Origin: Thiobacillus sp. 0-1251
GTDB taxonomy: Bacteria; Pseudomonadota; Gammaproteobacteria; Burkholderiales; Thiobacillaceae
Reading direction: 5' to 3'
DNA: 64,000 nt
Assembly: GCA_001899305.1 (NCBI GenBank)
Contig: MKWL01000021.1
Span: forward strand, 238,227-302,226
The stretch's first letter is position 1, and each line of letters begins with the position of its first letter. The notes beneath the pieces were generated by a model. That model saw only the letters and a program-made list of their open reading frames with translations. It did no database searches and was not told the DNA's origin. Position numbers and translations under genes: made by a program. Shown piece after piece: positions 53,473-61,237 of this stretch.

Positions 53473-54725
53473 TTCAGCTGCACCCGTTCGCCCCAGGGCA
53501 CCACACCCTTGCCCTTGACCAGCCAGATCACCGGGTAATTCGGCGGGACTTTGGGGAAATCGCCTTCGGCATCGGTGAAATACACCAGCATGTTGGGGCT
53601 GCGGTTTTCGTGCTCGACCCAGTCGAATACCGGGCGGAAATCGGTACCGCCGCCGCCTGAGAGTTCGGTCGGCAGCTGCATGGTGTCCCAGGGCTCGAAT
53701 TCCCACGGGGCCTGTTCCGCCACATGGTTGTCGCACGCCAGCAGGGTGACGCGCGCGCGCACCTGGCCCTTCAAGGCATCGAGCTCGGTGACGAACTCGC
53801 GCAGTTCCTCGTCGCTGATCGAGCCGCTGGTGTCGATCGCCGCCACCACGTCGATACCCTCGCTCGACAGGCGCGGCAGCAGCGCGTCGCCCTCGCGCCG
53901 CGACGGCCGGCGCCACGAATAGTCGTCACGCTGATTGACCGCGAAGAAACGCGCCAGGAGCGATCGCCAGGGCAGGCTGGGGGCGAGCAGATCGTCGACC
54001 CAACGCATCATCGACTGCGACAGCTTGCCGGCCTGGCGCGCTGCCTGGGCGGCGGCGGCCAGGCGATTCTTCCACTGCTCGGCGAGTTCCTCGCGCTCGC
54101 TGGGCGACAACTCGTTCGGCTTCTGCGAGGCCTGGCTGCCGCTGCCCTCTTTTTCCTCGGCCTGGCTCTGGCCTTCCTTGCCCTGCCCGCCGGATTCGCC
54201 GGCATCGGGATTATCCTGGCGCTGGTTCTCGTCGGGGCTGGCGCCGGCGTCGTTGTCGTTGTCGAACATGTGCTGGTCGAAGGACTCTTCCGGCGTGTCC
54301 TCGGGAATCAGCGGGTAGATTTCCTCCGCCGACAAGGTCATGAAATTCTGGTCCGCGAGAATGCCGTGCAGCGGCGGCTTCAGGCCTTCCTCGATCAGGA
54401 TGAGGTTGACCGCATGATCGCAGGCCACGTCCCAGCGTCGCTTGACGCGATGGTTGCGCCGGTGGGTATGGCCCATCGCGCAGTGCATCGCCTCGTGCGC
54501 CAGCACGAACTGCGTCTGCGCGAGATTGAGGTTGTCGATGAATTTCGGGTTGAAATAGAAGGCCTGCGCGTCGGTGCCGGTGGTCGTGCATCCCTCGCCG
54601 CCGACCTTCAGCGGCAGATGCATCACCAGCGCGCCGAGAAACGGGCGCTCCATGATAAGTCGCGTGCGCGCCGCGGCGAGCTTGGTCAGGATGGGTTCGA
54701 GCGCGGCGTCGTTGGCTTCAGCCAT
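53469..54725 (-). CDS. VWA-like protein with N-terminal putative metallopeptidase domain (DUF2201)
   Basis: 418 residues. The N-terminal domain has H-E-A-M-H (His77, Glu78, His81), with Asp103 in C-D-H-A-V-N as a possible further ligand. The middle (~155-215) is an acidic, Gln/Ser-rich linker. The C-terminal VWA-like domain has the MIDAS-type A-I-D-T-S-G-S-I-S and G-G-G-G-T-D-F. Such proteins pair with MoxR ATPases, whose gene lies 6 bases upstream; the pair is thought to remodel or insert metals into partner proteins. The target is unknown. Followed by hslO through a TTGA overlap. Confidence 0.85.
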   Translation of the reverse strand: MAEANDAALEPILTKLAAARTRLIMERPFLGALVMHLPLKVGGEGCTTTGTDAQAFYFNPKFIDNLNLAQTQFVLAHEAMHCAMGHTHRRNHRVKRRWDVACDHAVNLILIEEGLKPPLHGILADQNFMTLSAEEIYPLIPEDTPEESFDQHMFDNDNDAGASPDENQRQDNPDAGESGGQGKEGQSQAEEKEGSGSQASQKPNELSPSEREELAEQWKNRLAAAAQAARQAGKLSQSMMRWVDDLLAPSLPWRSLLARFFAVNQRDDYSWRRPSRREGDALLPRLSSEGIDVVAAIDTSGSISDEELREFVTELDALKGQVRARVTLLACDNHVAEQAPWEFEPWDTMQLPTELSGGGGTDFRPVFDWVEHENRSPNMLVYFTDAEGDFPKVPPNYPVIWLVKGKGVVPWGERVQLN

Positions 54726-54731
54726 GGGACA

Positions 54732-55781
54732 TCAATGCTCGTATAAAACCAGATCGGTGATGCTGTTGGCCCATTCGGCGAAGGCCGGCACGGCGAACAG
54801 CGGACGCCCCACCGCGCGATGCAGGTCGCTCACCAGCATCACGCCCATTTCGCGCTGCGGGAAACGCTGCGCGTACTTGAGGATATTGCCGTACACCGCC
54901 GTGGCATTGCCGCTGTCGGCCGCCTTCAGCGCGCGCCGGACCAGTGCGGCCGCGACGCCGTACTGCAGGTTGATCCCTTCGGGGACGTCCGCCACCTCGC
55001 CGGCGATGATGGCATCGATGTCGGGCATCTGCGCCATGTTGTCGACGAAGGTCTTGAGTTCCAGGCCGGCCGACTGGCCGACGCAGGCCATCAGCGCATC
55101 GGCCAGCAGATCGGTCTTGTCGAATTTCTGCAGCGCGCGATGCGCGTATTCCCACGAGCGCGGGCTGGGAAAGGCGATCGGCGTGTGCGCCGGGTCGAAA
55201 CTGAACAGCAGATCGGGGCGGAAGCGCAGGAAGGCGATCACGCGCGGATCGATGTCCTCGCTGTGCGCCCAGTCCACCCAGTCGTCCAGGTTCACCTCGA
55301 CCTCGTAATGCGTGAAGCGATTGGCCAGCGGCGCCGGCATCGCATAAGTCACGCCGCGGTCGCCCTGGCGATTGCCGGCGGCGAAGATCACCCAGCCGTC
55401 CGGCACTTTGTATTCGCCCAGGCGACGGTCGAGAATCAGCTGATAGGCCGCGGCCGACACGGACGGCGGGGCCGACGTGATCTCGTCGAGAAACAGGATG
55501 CCCGACGGGCCGTGGCGCTCGGCATCTGGCAGCACCGAAGGGATCGACCATTCGACCAGCTGGCCGCTGCGGAACGGGATGCCGCGCAGGTCGGTCGGTT
55601 CCATTTGCGACAGCCGGATGTCGATCAGCGACACGCCATGCTGCTGGGCGATCTTGGCGACGATCTGCGATTTTCCGACGCCCGGCGGGCCCCACAGCAT
55701 CACCGGCGTGTGATGACCGTCGGCCGCGCTCTCGAATTCGCGGTTGAGGATGGTTTCGATATGGGAGGGACGCATGGCCAA
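54732..55781 (-). CDS. MoxR-type AAA+ ATPase
   Basis: 349 residues. Walker A W-G-P-P-G-V-G-K-S near residues 30-38, Walker B I-L-F-L-D-E-I-T-S near 95-103, sensor I-F-A-A-G-N-R-Q-G-D near 130 and Arg finger region A-N-R-F. L-S-Q-M-E-P-T-D-L-R-G-I-P is a MoxR/AAA_5 family motif. It works with the VWA/HExxH protein encoded next, as a chaperone-like pair. Divergent from the NUDIX gene across 120 bases. Confidence 0.88.
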   Translation of the reverse strand: MAMRPSHIETILNREFESAADGHHTPVMLWGPPGVGKSQIVAKIAQQHGVSLIDIRLSQMEPTDLRGIPFRSGQLVEWSIPSVLPDAERHGPSGILFLDEITSAPPSVSAAAYQLILDRRLGEYKVPDGWVIFAAGNRQGDRGVTYAMPAPLANRFTHYEVEVNLDDWVDWAHSEDIDPRVIAFLRFRPDLLFSFDPAHTPIAFPSPRSWEYAHRALQKFDKTDLLADALMACVGQSAGLELKTFVDNMAQMPDIDAIIAGEVADVPEGINLQYGVAAALVRRALKAADSGNATAVYGNILKYAQRFPQREMGVMLVSDLHRAVGRPLFAVPAFAEWANSITDLVLYEH

Positions 55782-55901
55782 TTAGAACAACAGTAAGGCC
55801 TTGAATGATAATCGCTCGGGCGGCCGGCATCCAGTTTCACCCTTGATCGAGGTGGGGGGATTTTGATACCGTGCCTGCACACAGACCGAATTGGAAGCAG
55901 C

Positions 55902-56435
55902 ATGAACTTTTGCAGTGAATGTGGCAGCGCCGTGGTGCTGCGCGTGCCAAGCGGCGACCACCTGCCGCGTCATGTCTGCCCCGACTGCGGCACCGTCCAT
56001 TACCAGAACCCCAAGATGGTCGTCGGCTGCATTCCCGAATGGGAGGACAAGGTGCTGCTGTGCCGGCGTGCCATCGAACCCAGATACGGCCTGTGGACCT
56101 TGCCTGCCGGCTTCATGGAGAACGGCGAAACCACGCTCGAAGGCGCGGCGCGCGAAACCTGGGAAGAAGCCGGCGCGCGCATCGAAGTGGGCGGCCTGTA
56201 TACCTTGTACAACCTGCCGCATATCAATCAGGTGTACTTCATGTTCCGCGCCCGGCTGCTCGATCTCGACTTTCAGCCCGGCATCGAATCGCTCGAAACC
56301 CGGCTCTTCACCGAAGCCGAGATCCCCTGGGACGACATCGCTTTCCGCACGGTGCGTGCGACGCTAGAACAGTATTTCAACGACCGTCGCACCGGCTCAT
56401 TCGACTTTCATTTCGGCGACATCCGCACGCGCTGA
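55902..56435 (+). CDS. NUDIX hydrolase with zinc ribbon
   Basis: 177 residues from ATG 55902 (an upstream in-frame ATG at 55863 precedes a non-conserved stretch). N-terminal zinc ribbon C-S-E-C-G and C-P-D-C-G (Cys4, Cys7, ~Cys26, ~Cys29). The NUDIX box is G-F-M-E-N-G-E-T-T-L-E-G-A-A-R-E-T-W-E-E at about residues 70-90, complete with the R-E-x-x-E-E core. Hydrolyses a nucleoside diphosphate compound; the group resembles bacterial NADH/ADP-ribose or CoA-type pyrophosphatases, but the substrate is not determined. Confidence 0.88.
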   Translation: MNFCSECGSAVVLRVPSGDHLPRHVCPDCGTVHYQNPKMVVGCIPEWEDKVLLCRRAIEPRYGLWTLPAGFMENGETTLEGAARETWEEAGARIEVGGLYTLYNLPHINQVYFMFRARLLDLDFQPGIESLETRLFTEAEIPWDDIAFRTVRATLEQYFNDRRTGSFDFHFGDIRTR

Positions 56436-56448
56436 TGCGCCGGACACA

Positions 56449-57954
56449 TCAGGCGGCGGCGACGAACTGCTCCCGCCCGACCACGTCCATGCCGACGCGC
56501 AGCCAGCCTTCGTGGCCTTCCTGCACTTCGCCCAGCCGCAACCGATAGACAATGTCGCCGTCGCGCAGCATCAACGGCGCGCCCAACTGGTAATGCGTTT
56601 TCGGAAGCAGCAGATTGCTCACGCCCTGCTCGGTGTGGGTCATCGGCAGAAACACGGCCCAAGCCGGTTCGCGGGTCATGCCCGGCACCTCCACGTCGAA
56701 ATAGACTTCCACCCGCTTGGGATGGCGCGACAGGCGCTGGGTCCCCACCAGATGCTGACCGCCTTCCTCACGGTCCCAGCGTATCGCCAGCAATTGCCAC
56801 ACATTCTCCGACGGGTCCCAACTCACAGCCACCAGCCGGCCATGCGGCAACGCCGTCGACTCGGCCAGGGAAAATCCCATGCCCTCGGTGCTCTCGTCGC
56901 GCAGCATCCACGGTTCGAGGTCAGGACTGCCCTTGGACGAATCGGGGTGGGACAGCGCGCTCAGAATCTTCTCCATGCCGGCCGCCACCCACACGCGCCC
57001 GAAACGGTTCGTACGCTGGCGTCCGCGGCGGATGCCGCCGCGCTCGATCAGGCTCGCGACCTGGCGGGTCAGTCCACTGTCGACTTCCGTCGCAGCCTCG
57101 TCGAGCGATTTAAGGTAATCGACCAGCGGGCTCAACGCAAAGTAACGCAGGCGGCGGCCCTGCACCCACTCGCTTTCCAGCACAGCCGCTCCCTCGCTCA
57201 GCGAGAGATCCACCAGATGGGTATGCACATCGCGCAGCGGCACGGTGGCGGGCAACGGCAGGGGCTCGTAGCGTTCGAGAAGCCGGGCGATGGATTCGAT
57301 TTCCTGCGCGCGGTAGCCGAGCGGATGCACCAGCCCCATCAGCACGACCAGCGTGTATTCGCGGGCGCAGTGCGTGGGCTGTCCATCGACCTGCACCGCC
57401 TGGGTGGCAAACCCGTCACGCTCGATCAGGCGATAGATCTTGTGCACGCGGCGCCACGCCGATGCGGCAGGATTGCGCGCCTGATGGTAGTCCCAGCGCA
57501 TGACCCGCCCGGCATAGCGCACCGCACGGGTGGCCATTTCGGCGGCAAACGGTTTGAGTTCGGCGCTGGCCGGATTGCGGTACGCCTGCTTCAGCAAGCA
57601 GAGCCAGGCCTCCGCCAGCAGCGACCAGAACACCCATGACTCGCGCCACAGCGCCTGGCGCGCCAGGCGGAAGGCGGCCTGGTTGCGCACATATTGTTCG
57701 ATGATGCGGGACTGCAGGGGCAACCCCGCCTCTTCCAGCTTCATCAACGATTTCATTCGGCCGAGCGTGGCCGGTTCATTTTCCGCGTTGAACCGTTCGA
57801 GGCCTTCGACCAACACATGGTGCGCATCGTAATCCGAATCCGCATGCAGATTTTTCAGCCATTTCTCGGTCGCCTTCACGGAGGCAAACGGCGAGCCCGC
57901 CTCGGCTTTTCTGCGGCGGGTAATCGTGCTCAACATCTCGAATAAATCGCTCAT
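56449..57954 (-). CDS. Uncharacterised 501-residue protein with PilZ-like motifs
   Basis: 501 residues, soluble, no signal peptide. The first ~290 residues are helical (for example W-R-R-V-H-K-I-Y-R-L-I-E-R and Y-T-L-V-V-L-M-G-L-V-H-P-L-G-Y). A C-terminal beta-rich part has R-G-R-Q-R (Arg310, Arg314), which fits RxxxR. About 39 residues later comes D-E-S-T-E-G (Asp353, Ser355, Gly358), which fits D/NxSxxG. These are the two c-di-GMP-contact motifs of PilZ domains, though their spacing is longer than usual. A second-messenger effector is my inference. Converges with the NUDIX gene (13-base gap). Confidence 0.75.
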   Translation of the reverse strand: MSDLFEMLSTITRRRKAEAGSPFASVKATEKWLKNLHADSDYDAHHVLVEGLERFNAENEPATLGRMKSLMKLEEAGLPLQSRIIEQYVRNQAAFRLARQALWRESWVFWSLLAEAWLCLLKQAYRNPASAELKPFAAEMATRAVRYAGRVMRWDYHQARNPAASAWRRVHKIYRLIERDGFATQAVQVDGQPTHCAREYTLVVLMGLVHPLGYRAQEIESIARLLERYEPLPLPATVPLRDVHTHLVDLSLSEGAAVLESEWVQGRRLRYFALSPLVDYLKSLDEAATEVDSGLTRQVASLIERGGIRRGRQRTNRFGRVWVAAGMEKILSALSHPDSSKGSPDLEPWMLRDESTEGMGFSLAESTALPHGRLVAVSWDPSENVWQLLAIRWDREEGGQHLVGTQRLSRHPKRVEVYFDVEVPGMTREPAWAVFLPMTHTEQGVSNLLLPKTHYQLGAPLMLRDGDIVYRLRLGEVQEGHEGWLRVGMDVVGREQFVAAA

Positions 57955-58173
57955 GGCTGGCGTCGGCTGGTTTCTGACGTCTGCAGACCAGCACCATTTA
58001 TGCCAAACAAGCGGCTACCCGCTGCCGTGGTCAACACCTTGGTTTTGCTCAGCTTTGAACGACCCGCGCCGCGTCCGCGCAGCATGCGCTAACGAAAATC
58101 CGACAACTCGTGTTGAAGCCACGTCAACCCGTTCCTGATGGTTCGTGTCGCGCACAAGGCCGGGCGAACCCGC

Positions 58174-58179
58174 TACAAT
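58174..58179 (+). promoter_or_regulatory. -10 box of the tRNA-Ser transcription unit
   Basis: TACAAT nine bases before the duplicated tRNA 5' half. The -35 at 17 bases (CGCACA) is weak. The 234-base gap 57955-58188 holds no gene that I can see. Confidence 0.5.
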
Positions 58180-58188
58180 GCGCGCCGT

Positions 58189-58224
58189 GGAAGCGTGGCC
58201 GAGCGGTTTAAGGCACCGGTCTTG
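58189..58224 (+). repeat. Duplicate of the first 36 bases of tRNA-Ser
   Basis: Identical over 36 bases to 58330-58365: the acceptor strand, D-arm and anticodon stem up to the second anticodon base of tRNA-Ser(UGA). The repeat interval is 141 bases. No matching 3' half follows directly; only AAAACCGGCG (58302-58311) recurs, equal to bases 58366-58375 of the full gene. The promoter -10 sits directly before this partial copy. Confidence 0.9.
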
Positions 58225-58329
58225 GCCGCACTGCGCAGCAGTCGGCTAGTGCAGGCTCACTTGCGACAGCAAGTTAAGCCGCGCAAGCGGCGGCCGGAAC
58301 TAAAACCGGCGTGTGCATTCCACCCAAAG
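58225..58329 (+). other. Hairpin-rich insert between the half tRNA and the full tRNA-Ser
   Basis: 105 bases able to form several consecutive stems. These are GCACT/AGTGC (58228-58232 with 58248-58252), GGCT-C-ACTTGC/GCAAGT-TA-AGCC (58254-58280, GACA loop), GCCGC/GCGGC with GCAA tetraloop (58278-58291), and GCCGG/CCGGC (58293-58310). The second and third stems compete for the same bases. An outer pairing GTGGAA (58187-58192) with TTCCAC (58318-58323) could close the whole domain. It could be a tRNA-linked non-coding RNA or the scar of an insertion; nothing known is recognised. Confidence 0.5.
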
Positions 58330-58419
58330 GGAAGCGTGGCCGAGCGGTTTAAGGCACCGGTCTTGAAAACCGGCGATGGCGCAAGCCATCCGTGAGTTCG
58401 AATCTCACCGCTTCCGCCA
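58330..58419 (+). tRNA. tRNA-Ser (anticodon UGA)
   Basis: Complete class II tRNA. Acceptor GGAAGCG (58330-58336) pairs with CGCTTCC (58409-58415). The anticodon loop CTTGAAA has TGA at 58364-58366, reading UCA codons. The long variable arm is GATGGCGCAAGCCATC, the T-arm GTGAGTTCGAATCTCAC, the discriminator G, and CCA is encoded at 58417-58419. Preceded by its own half copy. Confidence 0.97.
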
Positions 58420-58429
58420 GATTCCGGAT

Positions 58430-59299
58430 TTACGGCTGACACCGATTCCCTTCTTTCCCGGCCCGGCCCCACAGCGGACCGATTTCCAGCCGGGCAGATT
58501 CCAGCAACGCGGAAAAAGCCTCGCCCGCCAACGCCCGGTATTCCCGGTTCCGCGCGTCCTGCAAGCCATCCCCGCCCGGCCACGGCAGCGACGGGTGGCA
58601 CATCAGTACGTCGCCGTCGCGTGCGCAGGCGAGCCATGCTTTCATTCTCACCAGGTAGTCCGCTTCGGAAAGATCGAATCCGTATACGCCGACGAGATGA
58701 TTGCTTTGCGGATACCCGTGCCGGCCGGCCAGCGTGCGCAAGGAGTTCGCGCCCAGCCGGCCGATCAGCCACGCTTTGAATGCAGTGGACGGCGGGCAGC
58801 CGTCTGCCGGAAGCGTCGAGCGCACCCAGGGCCTGACCGCCGCGCCATACCGTTGATCCATGACTGCAATGAGCTGGTCGCGTATCACGGGCAGCTGATG
58901 CACATGTTGGTGGCCATCAATGAAATCCGGCAACCGTCCCATGGCCTGCTCGAAACGATCGAACTGCCGATCAACCGCCGTGCGGATCCGGATGCGATCG
59001 AGTTGGCAGCCATAGGCACGGGCTATCAGCCCGGCCAGCGCATGGCACCCTCCCTGGCCGAAATCCTCGGTGAAGTTGAGATGCAGGCCCACTTCCACGT
59101 TGTCCGTCCGCGCCCGCAACGCATGGGCGCCCGAAGACCAGGCCGGTCCGTCGACAAGACAGCTGACCGCGGAAACGCGACGCCGGTCCGCCAGTTCCAG
59201 CGCAGCCCGGTTGATGCCTTCGTGCTGGCCGAAGTCGTCCACGCACACGCTGATGACGCGTCGTGCGGATATCCGTTCAGGTTGTGGCGGCGTCGTCAT
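58430..59299 (-). CDS. YdjC/ChbG-family carbohydrate deacetylase (HpnK-like)
   Basis: 289 residues. Metal-dependent deacetylase fold: V-D-D-F-G (Asp20, Asp21) near the N-terminus, G-L-H-L-N-F-T near 71-77 and D-G-H-Q-H-V-H-Q-L-P near 128-137 supply metal ligands. The family removes acetyl groups from N-acetylated sugars; related HpnK acts in hopanoid or glycolipid modification. Its neighbours (GtrA, ArnT-like, ArnC-like) suggest work on lipid-linked sugars. Divergent from gtrA. Confidence 0.85.
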   Translation of the reverse strand: MTTPPQPERISARRVISVCVDDFGQHEGINRAALELADRRRVSAVSCLVDGPAWSSGAHALRARTDNVEVGLHLNFTEDFGQGGCHALAGLIARAYGCQLDRIRIRTAVDRQFDRFEQAMGRLPDFIDGHQHVHQLPVIRDQLIAVMDQRYGAAVRPWVRSTLPADGCPPSTAFKAWLIGRLGANSLRTLAGRHGYPQSNHLVGVYGFDLSEADYLVRMKAWLACARDGDVLMCHPSLPWPGGDGLQDARNREYRALAGEAFSALLESARLEIGPLWGRAGKEGNRCQP

Positions 59300-59337
59300 C
59301 CCGTAGAATGCCGGAGATCTTCCCAGGCGAATCCCCC

Positions 59338-59730
59338 ATGTTTCTGCTTCGTCACCGCCCGGTTGTCTTCATCCTGGTGGGCAGTACCGCCGCGTTCGTC
59401 CATCTCCTCACCGTCATCCTGCTGGTGGAAAAGATGCATCTCGCGCCCCTGGTCGCCAACGTCGGCGGCTGGCTGTGCGCCTTCACCGTCTCGTACGGCG
59501 GCCACCAGCTGCTCACCTTTGCCGATCACGACGCACCGGTGCTGCAATCGGCCAGCCGTTTCCTGCTGTTGTCCGCCGCGGGGTTCGCCATCAATGAATC
59601 GGCCTATGCCATTCTGCTGCACACCAGCCGGGTTCCCTATCATTTCCTGCTGGCGATCATCCTGCTGTGCGTAGCGGTGGTGACTTATCTGCTGAGTCGT
59701 CGCTGGGCGTTTGCCGGCATCCGCCCCTAG
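59338..59730 (+). CDS. GtrA-family membrane protein
   Basis: 130 residues from ATG 59338 (AGGCGA upstream); 59308 is an alternative. Four membrane helices: residues ~8-28, 34-55, 72-92 and 98-118. F-I-L-V-G-S-T-A-A-F-V-H at the start and the C-terminal S-R-R-W-A-F are family features. GtrA proteins are proposed flippases for undecaprenyl-linked sugars that work with a GtrB-type glycosyltransferase, here likely the product of 61234-62220. The last 74 bases overlap the 3' end of the convergent ArnT-like gene. Confidence 0.85.
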   Translation: MFLLRHRPVVFILVGSTAAFVHLLTVILLVEKMHLAPLVANVGGWLCAFTVSYGGHQLLTFADHDAPVLQSASRFLLLSAAGFAINESAYAILLHTSRVPYHFLLAIILLCVAVVTYLLSRRWAFAGIRP

Positions 59731-61237
59731 ACGACACCTCGCTGCGCGTCAGCCGCCAGACCACGGTCGATTTGTGCGTCGCCAGCGGCGCGATGTTCCG
59801 CAGGGAGGGATATTCGCCCTCCGTCCCTTTCGGCGCGACCAGCCATGAAACCGGGTGGCTACAAATGTAATGTTCAAGGCGGGCATGATCGATCAGCAAG
59901 CGGTTCGCCCTTTCCGGGTCGAATTTTCCCGCGTCGGCCATGACCTTGCGCCAGTTGTCGTTTTTCGAGGTATTGGCCACACTCCAGTCGTCGAATATTT
60001 CGACCGGCTCGGTCAGCCCGAGATAGAACGGCATGTCGAAATACTGCTCCCGCAGGAACATGACGGGTTCGCTTGCCTGGCGCTGCGCAGCGATCAGGCT
60101 GCTCAAGTGCCGGTCCGTCTTGTGGTTGAACAGGTTGTTGGCCACGATCGCGGATAGGCACACCGCACCGGCGACGAGCGCGAACCCCTTCAGGAAACGC
60201 GGGTTCGGCACATCCCCCCATTTGCGTACCAGCCCCTCGGCTATCAGGTAGGCCAACGGCGGCAGCACGGGCAGCACGTAGCCCACCAGCTTGGAGGACG
60301 GAATGGAGAAGAAGCCCACGATCACGGCCGGCCAGATCCACATCAGGGAGCGGATCGTCGGCTTCGTCTCGGCCTCCAGCCGGGTGCGTTTCAACGCGGC
60401 AGGCAGCCACCAGGACCAGGGCAGGATGAGGAGAAGGATGGCGGGCGGATAAAACCAGAACGGCATGGGATTGTTGAATCCGCCTTCGGCAAATCGCTGG
60501 AACTGCTGGTAGACGAAGAAGTAATTCAGGAATTCGGGGAACCGCGCCTGCATGGCGACAAACCAGGGGACGGCAACCAGCAGGAAAACGGCCAGGCCGG
60601 GCAGCCAGACCAGCTTGCGCATCAGGACCAGGCGGCGATTCCACGCCAGCCAGACGACCAGTACCATTCCCGGCAGCACGGCGCCGATCAGCCCTTTGGC
60701 CAGAACGCCCAGCGCCGCGCCCAGGTACGCACCTGCCAACAAGCCCTTGTAGGGCAGATCCCTTTCGGCATTCAATCCCGCTTCGGCCGCCAGCAGGATG
60801 GTGGAGGCGATCAGGCCAGCCACCAGCATGTCGAGATTGGCAAACTGGGCAGCGCCGAAGAAAAAAGGCTGGGTCACCAGGATCAACAAGGACCAGCGCG
60901 CGACCGTCGTGCCCTTCTGCCGCAAGGCGAAGCCATACAGGGTGAAGGCCGCGATCCCGGCCCCGAACAGCGGCGCCAGGCGGGCTGCCCACTCGTGGAG
61001 ACCGAACATCCCCAGGCTGCTCGCCGTAATCCAGTAAAACAGGGGCGGTTTGTGGAAGAAAGGCAGGCCGTTCAGGGTGGGGTACAGCCAGTTGCCCGAA
61101 CTCAGCATTTCCCAGGCCACGCTGACGTAGCGCCCCTCGTCAGGCAAGGCCAGCGGCCTGACCCCCAGCGTCAACGCAAGCCAGGCCAGCGCAAGCAGGA
61201 ACAGTCCCGCTTCCTTCCTGTTCCATCCCGCGATCAT
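59657..61237 (-). CDS. ArnT-like lipid-linked sugar transferase (GT83/PMT fold)
   Basis: 526 residues with about 11-12 membrane helices and a periplasmic C-terminal domain. The first periplasmic loop holds the acidic motif L-P-D-E-G-R-Y (Asp33, Glu34), and F-F-H-K-P-P-L-F-Y-W (60s) is typical of ArnT and relatives. The family moves a sugar from undecaprenyl phosphate to lipid A or another acceptor on the outer face of the inner membrane. The sugar is unknown. The C-terminal ~25 residues are Ser/Arg/Asp-rich and encoded by DNA that also encodes the end of GtrA. ATGA overlap with the GT2 gene. Confidence 0.87.
   Translation of the reverse strand: MIAGWNRKEAGLFLLALAWLALTLGVRPLALPDEGRYVSVAWEMLSSGNWLYPTLNGLPFFHKPPLFYWITASSLGMFGLHEWAARLAPLFGAGIAAFTLYGFALRQKGTTVARWSLLILVTQPFFFGAAQFANLDMLVAGLIASTILLAAEAGLNAERDLPYKGLLAGAYLGAALGVLAKGLIGAVLPGMVLVVWLAWNRRLVLMRKLVWLPGLAVFLLVAVPWFVAMQARFPEFLNYFFVYQQFQRFAEGGFNNPMPFWFYPPAILLLILPWSWWLPAALKRTRLEAETKPTIRSLMWIWPAVIVGFFSIPSSKLVGYVLPVLPPLAYLIAEGLVRKWGDVPNPRFLKGFALVAGAVCLSAIVANNLFNHKTDRHLSSLIAAQRQASEPVMFLREQYFDMPFYLGLTEPVEIFDDWSVANTSKNDNWRKVMADAGKFDPERANRLLIDHARLEHYICSHPVSWLVAPKGTEGEYPSLRNIAPLATHKSTVVWRLTRSEVSSRGGCRQTPSDDSADKSPPLRTAG

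Noticed and set aside
58225-58329. The insert as a group I intron in the tRNA anticodon loop
   Set aside because: It is far too short and lacks the conserved P, Q, R and S core elements I could look for. A complete uninterrupted tRNA follows, so splicing is not needed.
58138-58395. An 85-codon open frame across the tRNA-Ser region
   Set aside because: It translates the tRNA gene and its half copy (R-F-K-A-P-V-L twice), a well-known false protein made from tRNA-Ser sequence.
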